From Anaspis maculata (lineage: Eukaryota > Arthropoda > Insecta > Coleoptera > Scraptiidae), in contig OX421963.1 in the NCBI GenBank assembly GCA_949128115.1, forward strand, positions 39,725,979 through 39,789,978: a DNA stretch of 64,000 nt, written 5' to 3'. Numbering within the stretch: position 1 is the first letter of the stretch; the number at the start of each line of letters is the position of its first letter. Below, piece after piece: positions 22,763 through 35,409 of the stretch. The notes below the pieces were generated by a model, which saw nothing but the letters and a program-made list of their open reading frames with translations, had not been told where the DNA came from and ran no database searches. A program made the position numbers and the translations under genes.

Positions 22763-24224
22763 CAGGGTGATGAAAATTTCGATGCTCACCATTGGTATCT
22801 TGGAAACGGTAAGAGATACGAGGTCGGTTAAATTAGAAAAAAGTTGCGCATTTTTGTGGCGATTGAGAATCTGAAAAGAAACTTCGAATATTTTGATTGA
22901 TTTACGATTTATCACGAAAAAACTGAAAATTTTGATTTCAGAAATTATTTTTTATTCTTTCCAACCTTCCAAGCTACTTCAATCAAACTTGGTAGTTTTA
23001 TGTTTTTGATCACTCCGAGTCGATCAACGTTGGCAGAAATTTTCCAGGCCTTCTAGATGTCAAATTATGATAGTCAACTTTTGTTTTTCTCATGGCCGCC
23101 ATATTGGATCTTTGCACTAATGAATAGAGAAAAAAATTAGCTTTCCGAATTAGTAACCAACATGTTCTTTTTGTGACATTTTTAGCGTCAAATTTTGAAA
23201 TTTTCGTAAATTATTGACAAAATCGAGAATTATTTGAAAAACAATTGAAATATTATCAATAGCAACAACAGAACAAAGACAGATTGTGTTCAATTGACGT
23301 ATCTAAGGGCTCGATGCCAAGTTGCAGGCGCGAAGTTTGGGACGGCGTAACTCGCCAAATACAGCGCGGTCTGATTGGTTGGCATCCGCCGTTGCTATGG
23401 TAACGGCACTTACGGCGGTCTCAGCCCCAACTTGGTATCGAGCCGTAACTTCTTAATCGTGTTTTGTGCTTGTTTGTACCGAGAGCTCATAAATCAAATG
23501 AGTCAAGGGTGCCTGTAAATTCAAAAACGTCTGTCGAAACTAGGGTAATCCTTGCTCCTTTTTTAATAAATTTTTTCAACTTTAACAAGAACGATATGCT
23601 AGTTCCGACAGACGTTTTTGAACTCACAGACACCCTTGACCCATTCAATTTATGAACTACCGGTACAAACAAGCACAAAACACGATTAAGAAGTTAGATA
23701 CGTCAATTGCACACCATCTGTCACTTTTTTGTTGTTGCTATTGATAATATTTCAATTGTTTTTCAAAGCATTCCCGATTTTGTCAATAATTTACGAAAAT
23801 TTCAAAATTTGACGCTTGAAATATCCGAATGTTACTAATTCGGAAAGCTAATTTTTTTCTCTATCTATTTGTGCAAAAATCCAATATGGCGTTCATAAGA
23901 AAAACAAAAGTTGACTATCATAATTTGACATCTAGAAGGCCTGGAAAATTTATGTCAACGTTGATCGACTCGGAGTGATCAAAAACATAAAACTATCAAG
24001 TTTGATTGAAATAGCTTGAATGGTTGGAAAGATAAAAAATAATTTCTGAAATCAAAATTTTCAGTTTTTTCGTGATAAATCGTGAACCAATCAAAATATT
24101 CAAAGTTTCTTTTCAGATTCTCAATCGCCACAAAAATGCGCAACTTTTTTCTAATTTAACCGACCTCGTATCTCTTACCGTTTCCAAGATACCAATGGTG
24201 AGCATCGAAATTTTCACCACCCTG
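22763..24224. mobile_element. 1.46-kb foldback element with nested MITE
   Basis: Tips CAGGGTGATGAAAATTTCG and CGAAATTTTCACCACCCTG, flanked by TA at 22761-22762 and 24225-24226. The arms are highly complementary and converge near 23590. The left arm carries a 139-bp MITE at 23307. Related in sequence to 39120-40160 (shared GAGATAC...CGGTTAAATTA words). Confidence 0.9.
23307..23445. mobile_element. 139-bp Harbinger-type MITE, copy 1
   Basis: Tips GGGCTCGATGCCAAGTTG and CAACTTGGTATCGAGCCG are flanked by TAA at 23304-23306 and 23446-23448. The opposite palindrome arm (about 23690) keeps the uninterrupted site with one TAA. GC-rich interior, non-coding. A second copy is at 39231. Confidence 0.92.
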
Positions 24225-24238
24225 TATTATTCAACAAG

Positions 24239-24336
24239 CGGGTGATGATTGCTTCTTACTCATGAGGATGCAGTCTACCGACACAAGCCTTGGCGAGTAT
24301 CGTTTAGCATCCGAATGAGTAATAGCCATTACCCGC
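24239..24336. repeat. 98-bp imperfect palindrome
   Basis: Left GCGGGTGATGATTGC...GGATGC pairs with right GCATCC...GCCATTACCCGC. Possibly a small MITE; no duplication seen. Confidence 0.55.
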
Positions 24337-24673
24337 GAGTAGAATACTATGCTTTATCCATCAGTCTTGTTGAAAAATGCAGGCTTGTATGCGCGCGTGA
24401 TAATGCGTGCATTATTTAATAGGATTGGATAAACATTATTATTCAGGACTAGTTTTTGTTTTTGTAACCACTAGATAAGAAGATATTGACTTGCCACTTA
24501 TTGTCGGCGCATCCACCATTCATGAAGAAGATGCAATATTTGACCGACCGGTAAGCGAATCATCAAGTGCCAGAGTGGTAATAAAAACTTAAAATGGCTG
24601 AAGGGTCAGCTTGGCAGCTTTTACGAGGACTTGACGACTCAAATTGCACAGAAGCATAACTCAGCTAAGTATC

Positions 24674-24832
24674 GACAATACAAATAGAAAAGACCATATG
24701 TTGTCACGGATTTTTACGGTTGCGTAGGAACCAGGCGAGTCCATCATTCAAAAAAAGGTTGGCTGATTTTTGATGCCCCAATATCCGTGACGACGGTGGT
24801 GATAACATATGGTCTTTTCTATTTGTATTGTC
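24674..24832. mobile_element. 159-bp MITE with 29-bp inverted ends
   Basis: GACAATACAAATAGAAAAGA at the left mirrors TCTTTTCTATTTGTATTGTC at the right, and ATATGTT continues the pairing. The interior is short and non-coding. No clear target duplication. Confidence 0.72.
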
Positions 24833-25373
24833 TATACCTACCTATATATCGAGAAAAACTCGCACGTATGAAAATCAACAAAAAAAAAACAAATATTCCA
24901 CTTTTGTCGAATGAACAGCATGAAATGGGATTCGATTACTTATCCACGAGTTCACACGTGCCGCGACCCGCTGTCAATGGTAAATTAAAATTCACAAAGC
25001 CGCGATAGGTCTTTCTTCCCCATTCGTTCATGTCGGTTTAAGGAGTTTTTTTGTACTGAACTCTTATAATAAGAAAAGCAAATACGTATCATTTAATACA
25101 CGTACATAGTCTATATAGGAGAGGGCTGTAAAATTTGTTTGATCAAACATCACTCTACAACGCTATAAAAAAAGAGCGGGTAGGTATCGAATCATGTATA
25201 CCCCGACCCCTTGAAACTTTATTATCCGAATTTATGATCATCCGGATTATCCCTCCAATCCCTATTAGCCCCAGTAATTGCCATTCCAGCATAAAATTAA
25301 ATGCTGGTAGATGCCACTCTTGTGCCATGTTGCTTTTTTTTACTCCGAGACTTCATTAAAGTGAACCCTCATT
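24833..25373. other. no gene recognised
   Basis: No structure or protein similarity that I can support. Confidence 0.35.
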
Positions 25374-25845
25374 TTAGAAAAAATTGGAAATAGTGAATTT
25401 TATGGCGAGGTCTTTGGTACATCTTGGAATTTGGGAGGCATCAACACATAGACGTTGTAAATTCTCGAGTGTAAATAATGCGAAAAGCAGAGAAATGGGG
25501 ACGGTAGCACCACCCCTGTGTGGTAAACAACAAAATGTTTTGCGCGTTTTATACCGACAACATACCTCCAGGTTATTGTTGATGTTTTGATCGCTGTAGT
25601 TAATGATAACGATGGGGGGCGGAGGGTACATTTTTCTACATCCTGTTTTCGGAGTTCCTGTGGGTTGATTATTGAAGGAAATTAGAACTTTAGGGCTCAT
25701 TATTTCTGTTGATTCTGTATCTAAAATCCATGGCCATCTATCTTTAATCAATTCCATTTCTTTCTTTTCTGGATCGCAACAAGCAATGGAAAGTCTTAAT
25801 TTTATTGGTATGCAGCTATGCCTGATTTCTAATGTTTAAAGTCCA
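25374..25845 (-). CDS. unidentified open segment, possible last two exons of a gene
   Basis: An open minus-strand frame of about 155 codons, long for such AT-rich DNA, with coding-like residue use (HSCIPIKLRLSIACCDPEKK, then IKDRWPWILDTEST, then RKMYPPPPIVIINY). An AG at 25829-25830 could be an acceptor. GGAG|GTATGT at 25566/25565 fits a donor, and a pyrimidine-rich stretch ending in AG at 25464 fits the next acceptor. That 102-base intron is in frame and lacks stops, so splicing is optional. The last exon would end SNFF-stop. Immediately upstream (about 25840-25960) another phase is open (NPLEPDMPRPYLTQKSKINF), suggesting a frameshifted or further exon. I do not recognise the protein. It could be a host gene or a transposon gene. 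Confidence 0.38.
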
Positions 25846-25959
25846 TTTCAGGAGCTTCTTTCCGAACAAAATTTCCCCAGAAATTTATTTTACTTTTCTG
25901 AGTTAGATATGGTCTTGGCATATCTGGCTCCAGGGGGTTCATCAAAATAGCAGTCTTCA

Positions 25960-26955
25960 AAACGAATTTGATCAGTGAAAAAAAATCAAATTATTGTTTT
26001 TCTCTCATCTCAGTAGTGGGCCCTCTGAATTTAATCAGTGTTGAAAGTCCATTTGGAATTAATTTTTGTTTCAAAACGTAATTTTTTCAGGAGTCTGTTC
26101 TCAGAATGCACTTTATTTCTCTCTCAAACCTCTATTCTGCAATAATTAGGTATATTAGAAATAAAACAGAGGAACTGTTAATTCTTTGCTTCCAATATTT
26201 TCAGGCCAATTTATATAATAGTTTTCCTTAGTTGCACCGTTTACAGGAAATCATCCTATGAACCATCATTTTTGAATAAATAATGTCACTTTTCAGTTAG
26301 AAATGGCGTTTGGCGTTGGCATTGAAAACAAGTTGATTCATTGTTAAAAGTGTAATTTCAAAATGCGCTTCATTTCTTGAAACCTCAGTCATTGCCCTCT
26401 CCAACTCCAATTAGGTATAGGCGACAGAAAACTCGACGGCGTTTCAAGGTCATGTTTTGACGTTTTTGGCGTCGTTGAAATCCACAAAATGCAGTGGATT
26501 TCTAACAAATGCTGCGTACTGCCTATTATCAAATCAAGTCTATTGAACAATAAAAGATAAAGTCGTTTCACGCCAAAAATATAGCCAGTGGCGTAAATGT
26601 TGGATGTGAGGCCGTTCAGGTGGTGGAGGGGATCGTCTCTTCCTTTTTGCTCTCTACTTTTCACGGCACAAAACATTTGAGCCCAATTATTGTGAAAAGA
26701 TGTATTCAGTCAATAGGAACGGCAACTGAAATTAAACTTGATTATCAAATTAAATGTAGAATGTGAAGGGTGACAAATTAAGAGTGTTCCGTTTTGATTC
26801 GTTAATTACAAAAAAGTTACTTATCGGAACTCCATTTTCTTTTTCTCAAATAAAAGAGTGAAACTTCAGCTTTCTTTTGACAAGATTAAAATTCAATACC
26901 TACCCGACAATCACAGGGGTGTTAATTTAAACTGCTTGCGATCGATGCAAAACGC
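25960..26955. other. no gene recognised
   Basis: AT-rich. Stretches near 26090-26160 and 26320-26420 look like diverged copies of each other (both have ...CTTCATTTC/CTTTATTTC... then ...AATTAGGTAT). No supported gene. Confidence 0.35.
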
Positions 26956-26959
26956 GACA

Positions 26960-27178
26960 TAGTAACTTGAAAATCTCGCAGCACTCAAAATTTTGTCCTG
27001 AGGGGGCAAATGGGGGGTCCCCCACAATTTGAAGATGCAGAAACTTTTACAAAACGACCATTGAGTATTGTCATGTGTGTCATGAAGGAAGCTCAATAAG
27101 AGTCTATTGAAAATGTTGACCGCAATTGTCCTCGTATCCGTTTCATTCTTCACACTTGGAAAGAGTATTCTTTGGCCA
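26960..27178. repeat. solo arm of the GCAGCACC element family
   Basis: Matches the outer arm at 33200-33400 in order: GCAGCACTC, a C/G-run block (GAGGGGGCAAATGGGG), CAAAACGACCATTGAGTAT, TGTCATGTGTGTCAT, GTCTATTGAAAATGTT and CATTCTTCACACTTG. Only one arm is present here. Confidence 0.7.
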
Positions 27179-27289
27179 TTCTTCCTCCATTTTCAACATC
27201 TCTACGCAAGAAAGATGTTTAGGTTTTGGATGTTCTTTGGTGAAAACGTCTTTCTTGAATTTGAAAGCATAATAATCATTATCACCGAA

Positions 27290-27531
27290 GATTCTTGTCT
27301 AGTTTCCCACTACAAGTTCCATCAGGGCCGTCCAGTTCTTCTGGGTCTTCCTGGTCCTTTTCGGGCTTGATTTTCGAATTCACCTTTTTCGTACGGTTGA
27401 ATCTCTTCCTCTGGTTGAACCCCAGAGTAGGTTGAACTGCTTTGTTTCCCGTTGTTCCGTAATTCGGGATCCCTGTTACATAATTCCTGTTCTCTCGGTT
27501 CGATTCTCGCTTCTGTCGTACCATTTATCAC
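27290..27531 (-). pseudogene. possible Copia-type pol fragment
   Basis: A basic, Pro/Gly-rich segment ending RKGPGRPRRTGRP, an AT-hook-like pattern seen in the hinge after the integrase of some insect Copia polyproteins (from memory). It breaks into a second frame at its end. Weak evidence. Confidence 0.28.
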
Positions 27532-27544
27532 CTATACCTATATG

Positions 27545-27749
27545 CCGTTCACGTTTTAAATTCAGTAGAATGACTTTTTGAAGCAAAAATAAAGTGACAA
27601 GCTGGGGGACTACGGCTACGGCTAATGGCACCTGCAAAGTTTTGGAGCGAAACTATCAGCGGCCATCAGCCGTATTCTTCCAGCGCTCCCAGCTTGTCAC
27701 TTAATTTTTGGTCCAAAAAGTTATTCTACTGAAAATAAAAAGTGAACGG
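27545..27749. mobile_element. 205-bp palindromic MITE
   Basis: CCGTTCAC...TTCAGTAGAAT at the left mirrors ATTCTACTGAA...GTGAACGG at the right. Pairing continues through AGTGACAAGCTGGG. Non-coding. Confidence 0.68.
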
Positions 27750-29590
27750 GATATACTTAGATATTATTATGGTACATATTTTTTAGTCGGAGATTGGAGC
27801 GGAGCCGCAGATTTACTTTTATAATCAGCATGTATACAGGACGTACAAAATCCCTGAATAATGATAGATGTAGCGATGAAGATAAGACTTTGCATTTCGC
27901 AATATCTTGGTTTCGACGACGTCGACGAAGACCTATAATGTGCAGAGCGATAAAATACTATTTTATTTTCACTCAAATCTTGTTCAGATAGCTAGTTCTG
28001 ACTGAATTTTTTTCATTTTTTTTTCAATAATAGCTACCTACTTATAAATATTTAAGACAGAAATTGTTCAAGGCGTCAAAAAAGCGCTTTTAAAGGAAAA
28101 ATCTTCATTCTAATCACCCTCCCCCCAGTTACGCTACTGAACTGAGAATAAGGGTGCAACAATTTTGTGAGGAAATGCCTGGATGGATATGGCAGGTAAT
28201 AAAATGTCCGTTATGAAATTTAATGATAAACAAGGGGCTCAACGCTACATAAACTCCAAACAAGTATGGGTTTCATGTTGTGTGCTTGAACGCCACCTGA
28301 ATCTTGTTCATGCATACTCGACTGCAATATATTACTCGGTTTCCAATATAATAAAAGAAGCAATTTGTAAAAATTTGCCTTACCTTCTCTGAATAGCTCT
28401 TATGTGTGCGTAGCGCGTATCGTGCAAAAATAATATTGCAAGACGCTTTAAGAGCGCGTCTTTTTATATTAAAAGAGAACGTGAGGCCGTTCGAAACACA
28501 CCGGATTAAAGTGGTCAAGCGTTATAACAAAGCGGAAATCACGATCGCGATTGGTTTTTTCTCCGCTTCGGTGGTCCTTTCAAAAGGAACACAGAGAGAA
28601 AGCTGAAACACTTACTGTCGTTGTTTGCTGGTTTTTTGGTGAGATTTCCCTGCTGTCAGGTTGAACAAAATAGTGACAAAAAGTAACTTTTATTCTAGTA
28701 AATGGAGTTTTGAATGAACCATGTAAGGAGTTAGGGCCATAGCCCATTAGTTATACATAGGTACAAAAAGGGTAAAGTTTCGAAACCTGGATTTATTTTC
28801 AGCGCACTTTCCCACAGGGAATGGCGCTCTTAGGTACACTTTGTCCGTCCGTCCATCACGCGAACTACTCCTCAGGGAGAAAACCTATCGATCTAGTACA
28901 AACGCTAATCGATAGTCCATTGCTTTCGCATGTGAAATTGATAAAAATCTTGCCTACATAACCTTAAATAACTACAATTGATGATAATTTAAGAGCAGCG
29001 AAGCATGAACAACGAATTTGTGAATCTATGAGTTGAAATTTTTGATATGCGGACAAGTACCCACTTGATCTTGTGGAAAAGCGTAGGTATATAGGTATGC
29101 GAGGTCATAATTAGAGAAAACTTCGAAGTTTCTTCAACACGTACATCGATTGACACAACGGACGGATAAATAGTTGAGAATTTTCAATAAATTAGTTTTC
29201 ACAATTGCAGTCAAAGTCAGAATTCAGTTGGTGAAATGAATCATTTCGATTGAGACAGTATTATGAGAGATTTCTGGAGTAAGTCTCTTCGAAACCTTGT
29301 TCGACTCTATTGGCCATAGTTAAAGGATGCGAAAGTTTTAGCGAGCATGTTCCAAATGACACTGTCACAGTAACATTTTTGACATTCTTGATTATTCCGT
29401 TTCCGCATTTAAAATCTTGAAATAGTGTGAGAGAACAGTCCAACCTATTTTGCCCTAGTAATGGTATCAGTGTTATCGACCAAGAATATTGAAAAACAAG
29501 CGAATATGCCTCATGGGCATGAGGCTCAGTAGCGCACTTCCTTTTCAAAGGATTAGTGAACGCAAGATGTTAATTAGGGTTCTACCGTTA
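27750..29590. other. no gene recognised
   Basis: About 1.8 kb with no supported gene, paired repeat or RNA. A CTTTGTCCGTCCGTCC run lies near 28839. Confidence 0.35.
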
Positions 29591-29883
29591 TTTGGGCAGA
29601 ACTCCAATATATTGGCCAAAATAGCGGCAGAATCATGAAATTTGGCTCGGAAATCAGAATGATCGTACTAGACAAGGGTGAGTTCCAAGTTTCATGAAAA
29701 TCGGTCAACTCTCATAAGAAATTTCAATATGCCGGCCAAGATGGTGGCGGAATGTTGAAATTTAGCTGATGGAAAATAAGAATGATCATACGAAACAAGG
29801 GTAAGTTCCAAGCTCCATGAAAATCGTTCCAGTAATAAGAATTTTTAATATGACGGCCGAGATGCCGGTAGAGCATCGTTTGT

Positions 29884-30269
29884 CCAAAATTGGATGTTTT
29901 TTGACGAAGTTCACATTGCCTGCGAATTCCACTCAAATCGGACCACTTTCAGAGAAATTCAAAATGGCGGATCAAAGATGGCGGCCAAGTGACAAAAATC
30001 ATTGGTCAACTTCATATGGTGGACAAGTACGCATTCGATTGGCGTTTGCACCACATCGATATATGTATTTTTTTCATTGAGGCATAATTTTCCTAGTTCT
30101 ATCACTATGAAATAAGTTCAATATGGAGAATACAAGATGGCGGCGAGGCATCAATCATCGAAAATTGGATGTATCTTGATGAAGTTCACATCGCCTGCAA
30201 ATTTCACTCAAATCGGACGACTTTCAGAGAAATTCAAAATGGCGGATCAAAGATGGCGGCCAAATGACA
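29884..30269 (+). repeat. two direct repeats of about 110 bp, GATGGCGGC-rich
   Basis: Units 29884-29994 and 30160-30269 share AAAATTGGATGT, GAAGTTCACAT, CACTCAAATCGGAC and CAAAATGGCGGATCAAAGAT. Weaker related copies extend to the left (near 29610 and 29740), giving an ancient tandem-like block. The open frames through it are a by-product of the repeat. Confidence 0.8.
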
Positions 30270-31830
30270 GGTGTCCCATTTTTGCAGAGCAGTTTTTGAA
30301 CCGATTTTCTGAATGGCATCGCCTGTATATCTTCACATGTTTGAATTTGCTTCTTCTCAGGCATTACAAATAAATTCGTTCAGCATTCGTTGAGTTTTTG
30401 CGATTCGCTTCAACCGTTCAGAAGTTGTTGAATTTTTTCTAAACATTATTGCATTTGTAGCCACTTACTGAAAAAATCGTAAGGCGATTTCCGTTTTGAC
30501 ATCACCTTGCTGTGACACATTGATTTTGAAATTTTGAAGGGCCATAACTTCATTTTTTTAAAATAGCACTCCCTGTTTTTTATTTCTTATTCGTATCAAG
30601 CGTCTCATTTCACATCTTTTGTACCTCTTGTGTTTTTTTTTTCAAAAGTTGATAGATCCATGGTTGATAGTTTGGAAAACAATCCGAATTTACTGAAAAA
30701 TGGACACAAATTTCATTTATTAAACTCGGCGTGCAACGAAAATCAACTTATTCTGACAAAGAACGTCAAAGTGACTTCTATTGTACGTTTTTTTTTTATT
30801 TTGACAAGAATTATTGTCATTTTGAACAGTTTTCATGATTGCAAATGTACTAGTAAATGTTATCACCATTGATTTCTTGCACTACCTCAATAAATAATAT
30901 TGTTTGGTTCCTTGTTCCGACATTTTGAGATTTTCTATTTTTACATAATAATTTCTTGTCAAAATTTGAAAGTGACGTACAACAGAAAACAGAAGTCATA
31001 TTGACGTTGGTTGTCAGAATTAGTTGATGCGGTTTGGATTTAGAATTAGTTTGATTTTTAAGTTGATCACTTGATCCGGTGCCATGGCCTGCGAGGTCAC
31101 CTGACTTGACTAACCCGATTTTTCTTTAGGACTTTGTTTACGATGTATGAAGATTGAAGCTGAAGTCAATATCAGAGAAAATATGCAAGAAATAATTGAA
31201 GAGGCCGTGGAGCATTCTTTATTTTCACTTGATTTTTTTTCTGAAAATTTAGAAGTGACGTATAATAGAAGTCACTTTGACGTTGGTTGTCAGAATTAGT
31301 TGATTTGCAGCACGCTAAGTTGAATCGAGTGCTCATTTTTCAGAAAATCCGAAATATCTTCCAAACCACCATTTTTGAGAAAAACATACGAAATGGAAAA
31401 GATTTAAAATAAGACGCTTGATACGAATAATAATTTAAAAACAGGGAGTGCTATCGAAAAAAATGAAGTTATGGCCCTTTAAAATTCACCAAAATCAATG
31501 TGTCACAGCAAGGTGATGCCAAAACGGAAATAGGCGATTCTACCGCCAAAAGATACCCTAGGTTCTTGCTTAGACATGAACCAAGTCCCAACTTGATATC
31601 CTTCAAACCAAGTGCCTTGCGATTTTTTCAGTTAATGCCTACAATAGCATAATTTTTTTTAAAAATTCTATAACTTCTGAACGGTCGAAGCGAATTACAA
31701 AAACTGAACGAATTTGTGATGCCTGAGAAAAAGCGAATCTAAACATGTGGAAATATACAGGGGATGCCATTGAAAAAAATGGTTTGAAAAAACTGGTTTA
31801 AAAACTGCTCTGCAAAAATAGGGCATCCTG
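30268..31830. mobile_element. 1.56-kb foldback element, CAGGNTG type
   Basis: Tips CAGGTGTCCCATTTTTGCAG and CTGCAAAAATAGGGCATCCTG pair, and the arms pair inward to about 30800 and 31270. The centre repeats an arm piece (AAGTGACGTA...GTCAGAATTAGTTGAT at about 30970 and 31255) in direct orientation. The right side keeps TA (31831-31832); the left has GA, so that duplication has decayed. Confidence 0.78.
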
Positions 31831-32017
31831 TATAGAGCAAAATAATTTTACAAACTGCACTTTGACCTCCCGTTTGCAGTGCCGTTTGGTTCATTTCGAT
31901 ATCATTAACGGCGTAGGTGTAATTGATCTCGCCCATATCAATGACTCACCCTGTATATAGGTGTATATCTCACGTGCGACATCCAGACTCTAGAGACAAT
32001 GTGTGTTGGTGTGGAGT

Positions 32018-32793
32018 CAGTGACGGATCAACCAATAGGCTAAGTAGGCTGCAGCCTAGGGCGCCTGGATAAAAGGCGAAATTCACGAAAAATGTTGTAG
32101 TTTCATCTTCCATATTGTTGCAATAATTTTAGACCAGCTAGAAAAGTTGGAAAAGTACCTTTCGACATCCACTCCCAAGTGAAGAAATGCTGTAGAAAAA
32201 ATGAATTGATATGCTGGCAACTGATAAATTATGAATAAAATAATTGAATCTTAATAGGGTGACTGCTTACGCACCTTTGCTTATAACAAACTAGTAACTG
32301 TACTCGAAAGTGAACCGTTGAGAAGGTGGAAGGTCTTGCCCCACGGCGTCAGCGTAAGACACCGGGAAAAAGGTTGTATTTGCGTTCATAGCTCAAGCGA
32401 CGAAGCGAATGGATGTTACCCACCATCTTTGAAACAACATAAAATGACTTTTTTTAAGGAGACAGACCTTTACCAATATATAGAAATGAAAATCACCTGC
32501 CCACAGGCTGAAAGGGTCTATTCAGTCACTAGTGGTCACTAGTGTTTAACATTTGACATACCTAGGTACTTACAGTGTGCTACTCTATGATTGTATTCTG
32601 TCTACAATGTGATATGTGAGTTCTGTTCTGTTCTTGAACAGCCTATACATTTTTTTATTCAAATGTACTATTAAAATTTGAAGAAAAAATCAAGGTGGAT
32701 TTTTTTCATCAATTGTTGTAGTTCCAAAAGTGAAGGGGGGGGGGCGCCGAAATGAATCAGCCTAGGGCGCCACTGCGTACTAATCCGGCACTG
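32018..32793. mobile_element. 776-bp hAT-type element
   Basis: Tips CAGTGACGGAT and ATCCGGCACTG are flanked by a perfect 8-bp duplication TGTGGAGT (32010-32017, 32794-32801). Both ends also hold CAGCCTAGGGCGCC-like subterminal blocks, a pattern familiar from hAT elements. No transposase domain is recognisable, so it is a non-autonomous derivative. Confidence 0.9.
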
Positions 32794-34229
32794 TGTGGAG
32801 TAATGAATCGTACAGCCCAAGGAAATTGGTTCTTTTGAAATCGTACACGGCAACATTTGTATAATCCCATTGAACTGTATAGGTATTCGCCTGTAAAGCT
32901 CACACTTTCACACTCAAAGTGAAACTTAACGAAGGATGGTATGCGTCCGCATCCACCAGAAATCCTCATCCACTCACTTCAAAATGACACCCTGAAAATC
33001 TACAAAAAGAAGGTCCAGCACCCTTTCACCCCAGTTGCGAATGTTTTTTTTTTAATTAGGTGTTTAGGGGCGCATCAAGTACTAGCTTATAAGCGCCCTT
33101 TCTTTGTAGTACAAGCGGTAGGCAAAACAATCCTGCATTTAATAAAGAAAGCAAACCACTTTGCACAGTGACTCTTAGAACTATTTCGAGCGATTTGACC
33201 CGCAGCACCCGATAATTCGTCCCTTAGGGGGGCCATGGGGGCCCTCCAAATTTTCAAGATCCAAGAACTTTCACAAAACGATCATTGAGTATCGTCATGT
33301 GTGTCATAAAATGAGCTTATGGGTCTATTGAAAATGTTCTCAGCAATTATCGTTGTGTCCGTTCCATTCTTCACACTTGAAAAAAATATTCTTTAGCAGA
33401 TGTCAAAAAAACTGTTTTTATTTTTTAATCTACGTAAGGAAACGATAAACTCATATGTTTTGTTCAGTTCCCAAACAAATCGCATTCCGTGAGCCCAATT
33501 ATGAAGACAAAATTTTTATAATGGTATTTTCCAAAGAAGTGGTGTCCTCTTCAGTACACCTTTTTCAACAGCATTTTTTTCAATGCTCCCACTGGATGAC
33601 AGTGTTAATTTTCACAGGTATGAGAAGCTTGAAGTCTTTTCTTAGTGATTTGGATGCAACAAGGCTTCAAAACGTGCAAGGGAGCCCTAAAAAAATTTTT
33701 TTCTGCTCGGCTATCAAATTTTTGGCATGTTGATTTTGTAGTAGGGGAGAAGTGGACAAAAATTCAATCTCGGTCGCGCGGGCGGCGGCGGCGGTTTCAT
33801 TCTAGCCGCAAATATATTTACGCACAACGACTCTGTATTCCGTTGTACTGCGGGAAAACTTGGCACAGGAGTAGCTTGTACCAAAGCAAGTGATTTGGCC
33901 CGCAGCACCAACATTTTTTACCCAGGGTACTTTGCATCGTGACCATTCTCCAGAACATGACCCACAATGCAACTGTTTCTGTTATAAGAGCTGATGCGTC
34001 GACTTGATGGTCATTTCTGTGCAATGTTTATTGGCAAAATCGAGAGCTGTAGTCTGAAATAGATGAAAAATTTATTCAGTAGCGTAATTGTCATATTCTT
34101 GTTATAATGTTCAACAGAATTCAAGAAATCAATGAAGTGTTAAATGCGAGTAGTTCCTCGTAACTGGGCCGACTTCCTTAAAAATTCGAAGAACAAAGTG
34201 TAGCTCTTCGATTTTTTAGGATCGAATGC

Positions 34230-35172
34230 TCTCTGTGATTCATATTGGGCACCAGTTGTCACAAATATATGCAGGGAACGATTTTTTCCTCTGCTGATGC
34301 GTCAACTTCATTCGTTGAAGTTACCATAGGAGACATGGCAGATGGCCGCATAATCTTACACATCAGGGATTGGTGTCTCACGGAGGAAAGAGTATTGTTT
34401 TCCTCACTGTTGTTACGGATGTTGTCGTATTGGGTATATCGTTTTTCTTGTCTCTTCGCTCTCAAGAACTTCCAAAACTGTGGGCAATACTCGGTAGCGG
34501 ACTGCACAAAAGATTCATCGCTATCCATCGGATTGCAGAAGGTTTGGGCGAAGAGAAATCTTTTGCTCTGAAAGGCTTTCACGCGTTCTCTGGTTGCGAT
34601 ACCACCTCGTTATTTTCGTCCAAACGCATGGAAGACCTTGAAGAGCACGGAGAAAGTGACTTCCGCATTTCGTGTGTTGACTCTGCTCTCCGACTCTGAA
34701 GCTGACTCTCTCGGAGACGTTCTTTTGCCGTCCTCTTGGGGCTGGAAGAAAATCGATGAGAGCTGGTCGCCAGTCTGGACACTGATTGCTGAAGTGTGGG
34801 GGGACTGCAGTGAGCTACACAAGTACGTTTTCCTTTTTTTTGTGTAAACCTTTAAGAACTTTCAAATTTCAACAGCTGCAAAACGTAAGACTGACTGCAA
34901 AACAATAATGTATACTTGTCGAAAAGCCAGACTTCTATGTACGCTTCAATGCAAAATATGCAAAGGAGGATGCTGCAACAAAAGGTGGGTTCTTCGCCAC
35001 TCCTTGGGTATTTCAGAGCCTTTCTAAAAAACAGAGGCGCTATTATTGTCATTCCAATGGGGTACTTTATTATCATAATATAAATCTCCCTGTATTTGAT
35101 TTCAGTATGGCGGCATCTAAAAAAGTGTCGGAAAAGAGAAGGAGAAATTCTGGAGAGGTTGAGAAATAAATA
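34230..35172 (+). pseudogene. FEN1/PIN-like nuclease-family gene remnant, copy 1
   Basis: Frameshifted plus-strand pieces give, in order, ADGRIILHIRD, then IVFLTVVTDVVVLGISFF, then LPKLWAILGSGLHKRFIAIH, then KSFALKGFHAFSGCDTTSLF, then SSWGWKKIDESWSPVWTLIA, then a Cys-rich tail (CRKARLLCTLQCKICKGGCC). I recognise this order from many uncharacterised metazoan proteins (typically EADTRI...DTDV...HAFTGCDTxS...GW...W...CxC). GCD after a helix recalls the helix-hairpin region of FEN1/XPG; the acidic EADT and DTD motifs would be catalytic, and both are damaged here. GT-AG introns are visible: donor GTACGT near 34821 to AG near 34875, and an acceptor before 35106. A segment before SSWGW is deleted. 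Function in the element is unknown. Confidence 0.55.
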
Positions 35173-35409
35173 CATCTAGCCGGGGACTACATCTAGCCGG
35201 GGAGATGTTCCAAGTTTATTTCCAAAATTGCTCAATCATGTTGATGGACCTAGAGTATTTAAGTACCTTGTTCATTTTTATTACTCAAGGCCCACGCTGG
35301 GCACGGCGCAGGAGCAACACTTCATTTCTTGAATTATGTTAAAGGTTATAACAGAAATACATGTAGAAGACTTGGTTTGACATCAAAAATTAGAAATCAG
35401 GTATGTCGT

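Noticed and set aside
33714..33914. Pro-rich frame repeated at 36173-36373
   Set aside because: Same arm sequence read from the other strand. Its Pro run comes from a GGCGGCGGCGG stretch and it overlaps the longer arm frame.
34259..34582. 107-codon minus-strand frame
   Set aside because: Antisense of the nuclease-family remnant whose motifs are on the plus strand.
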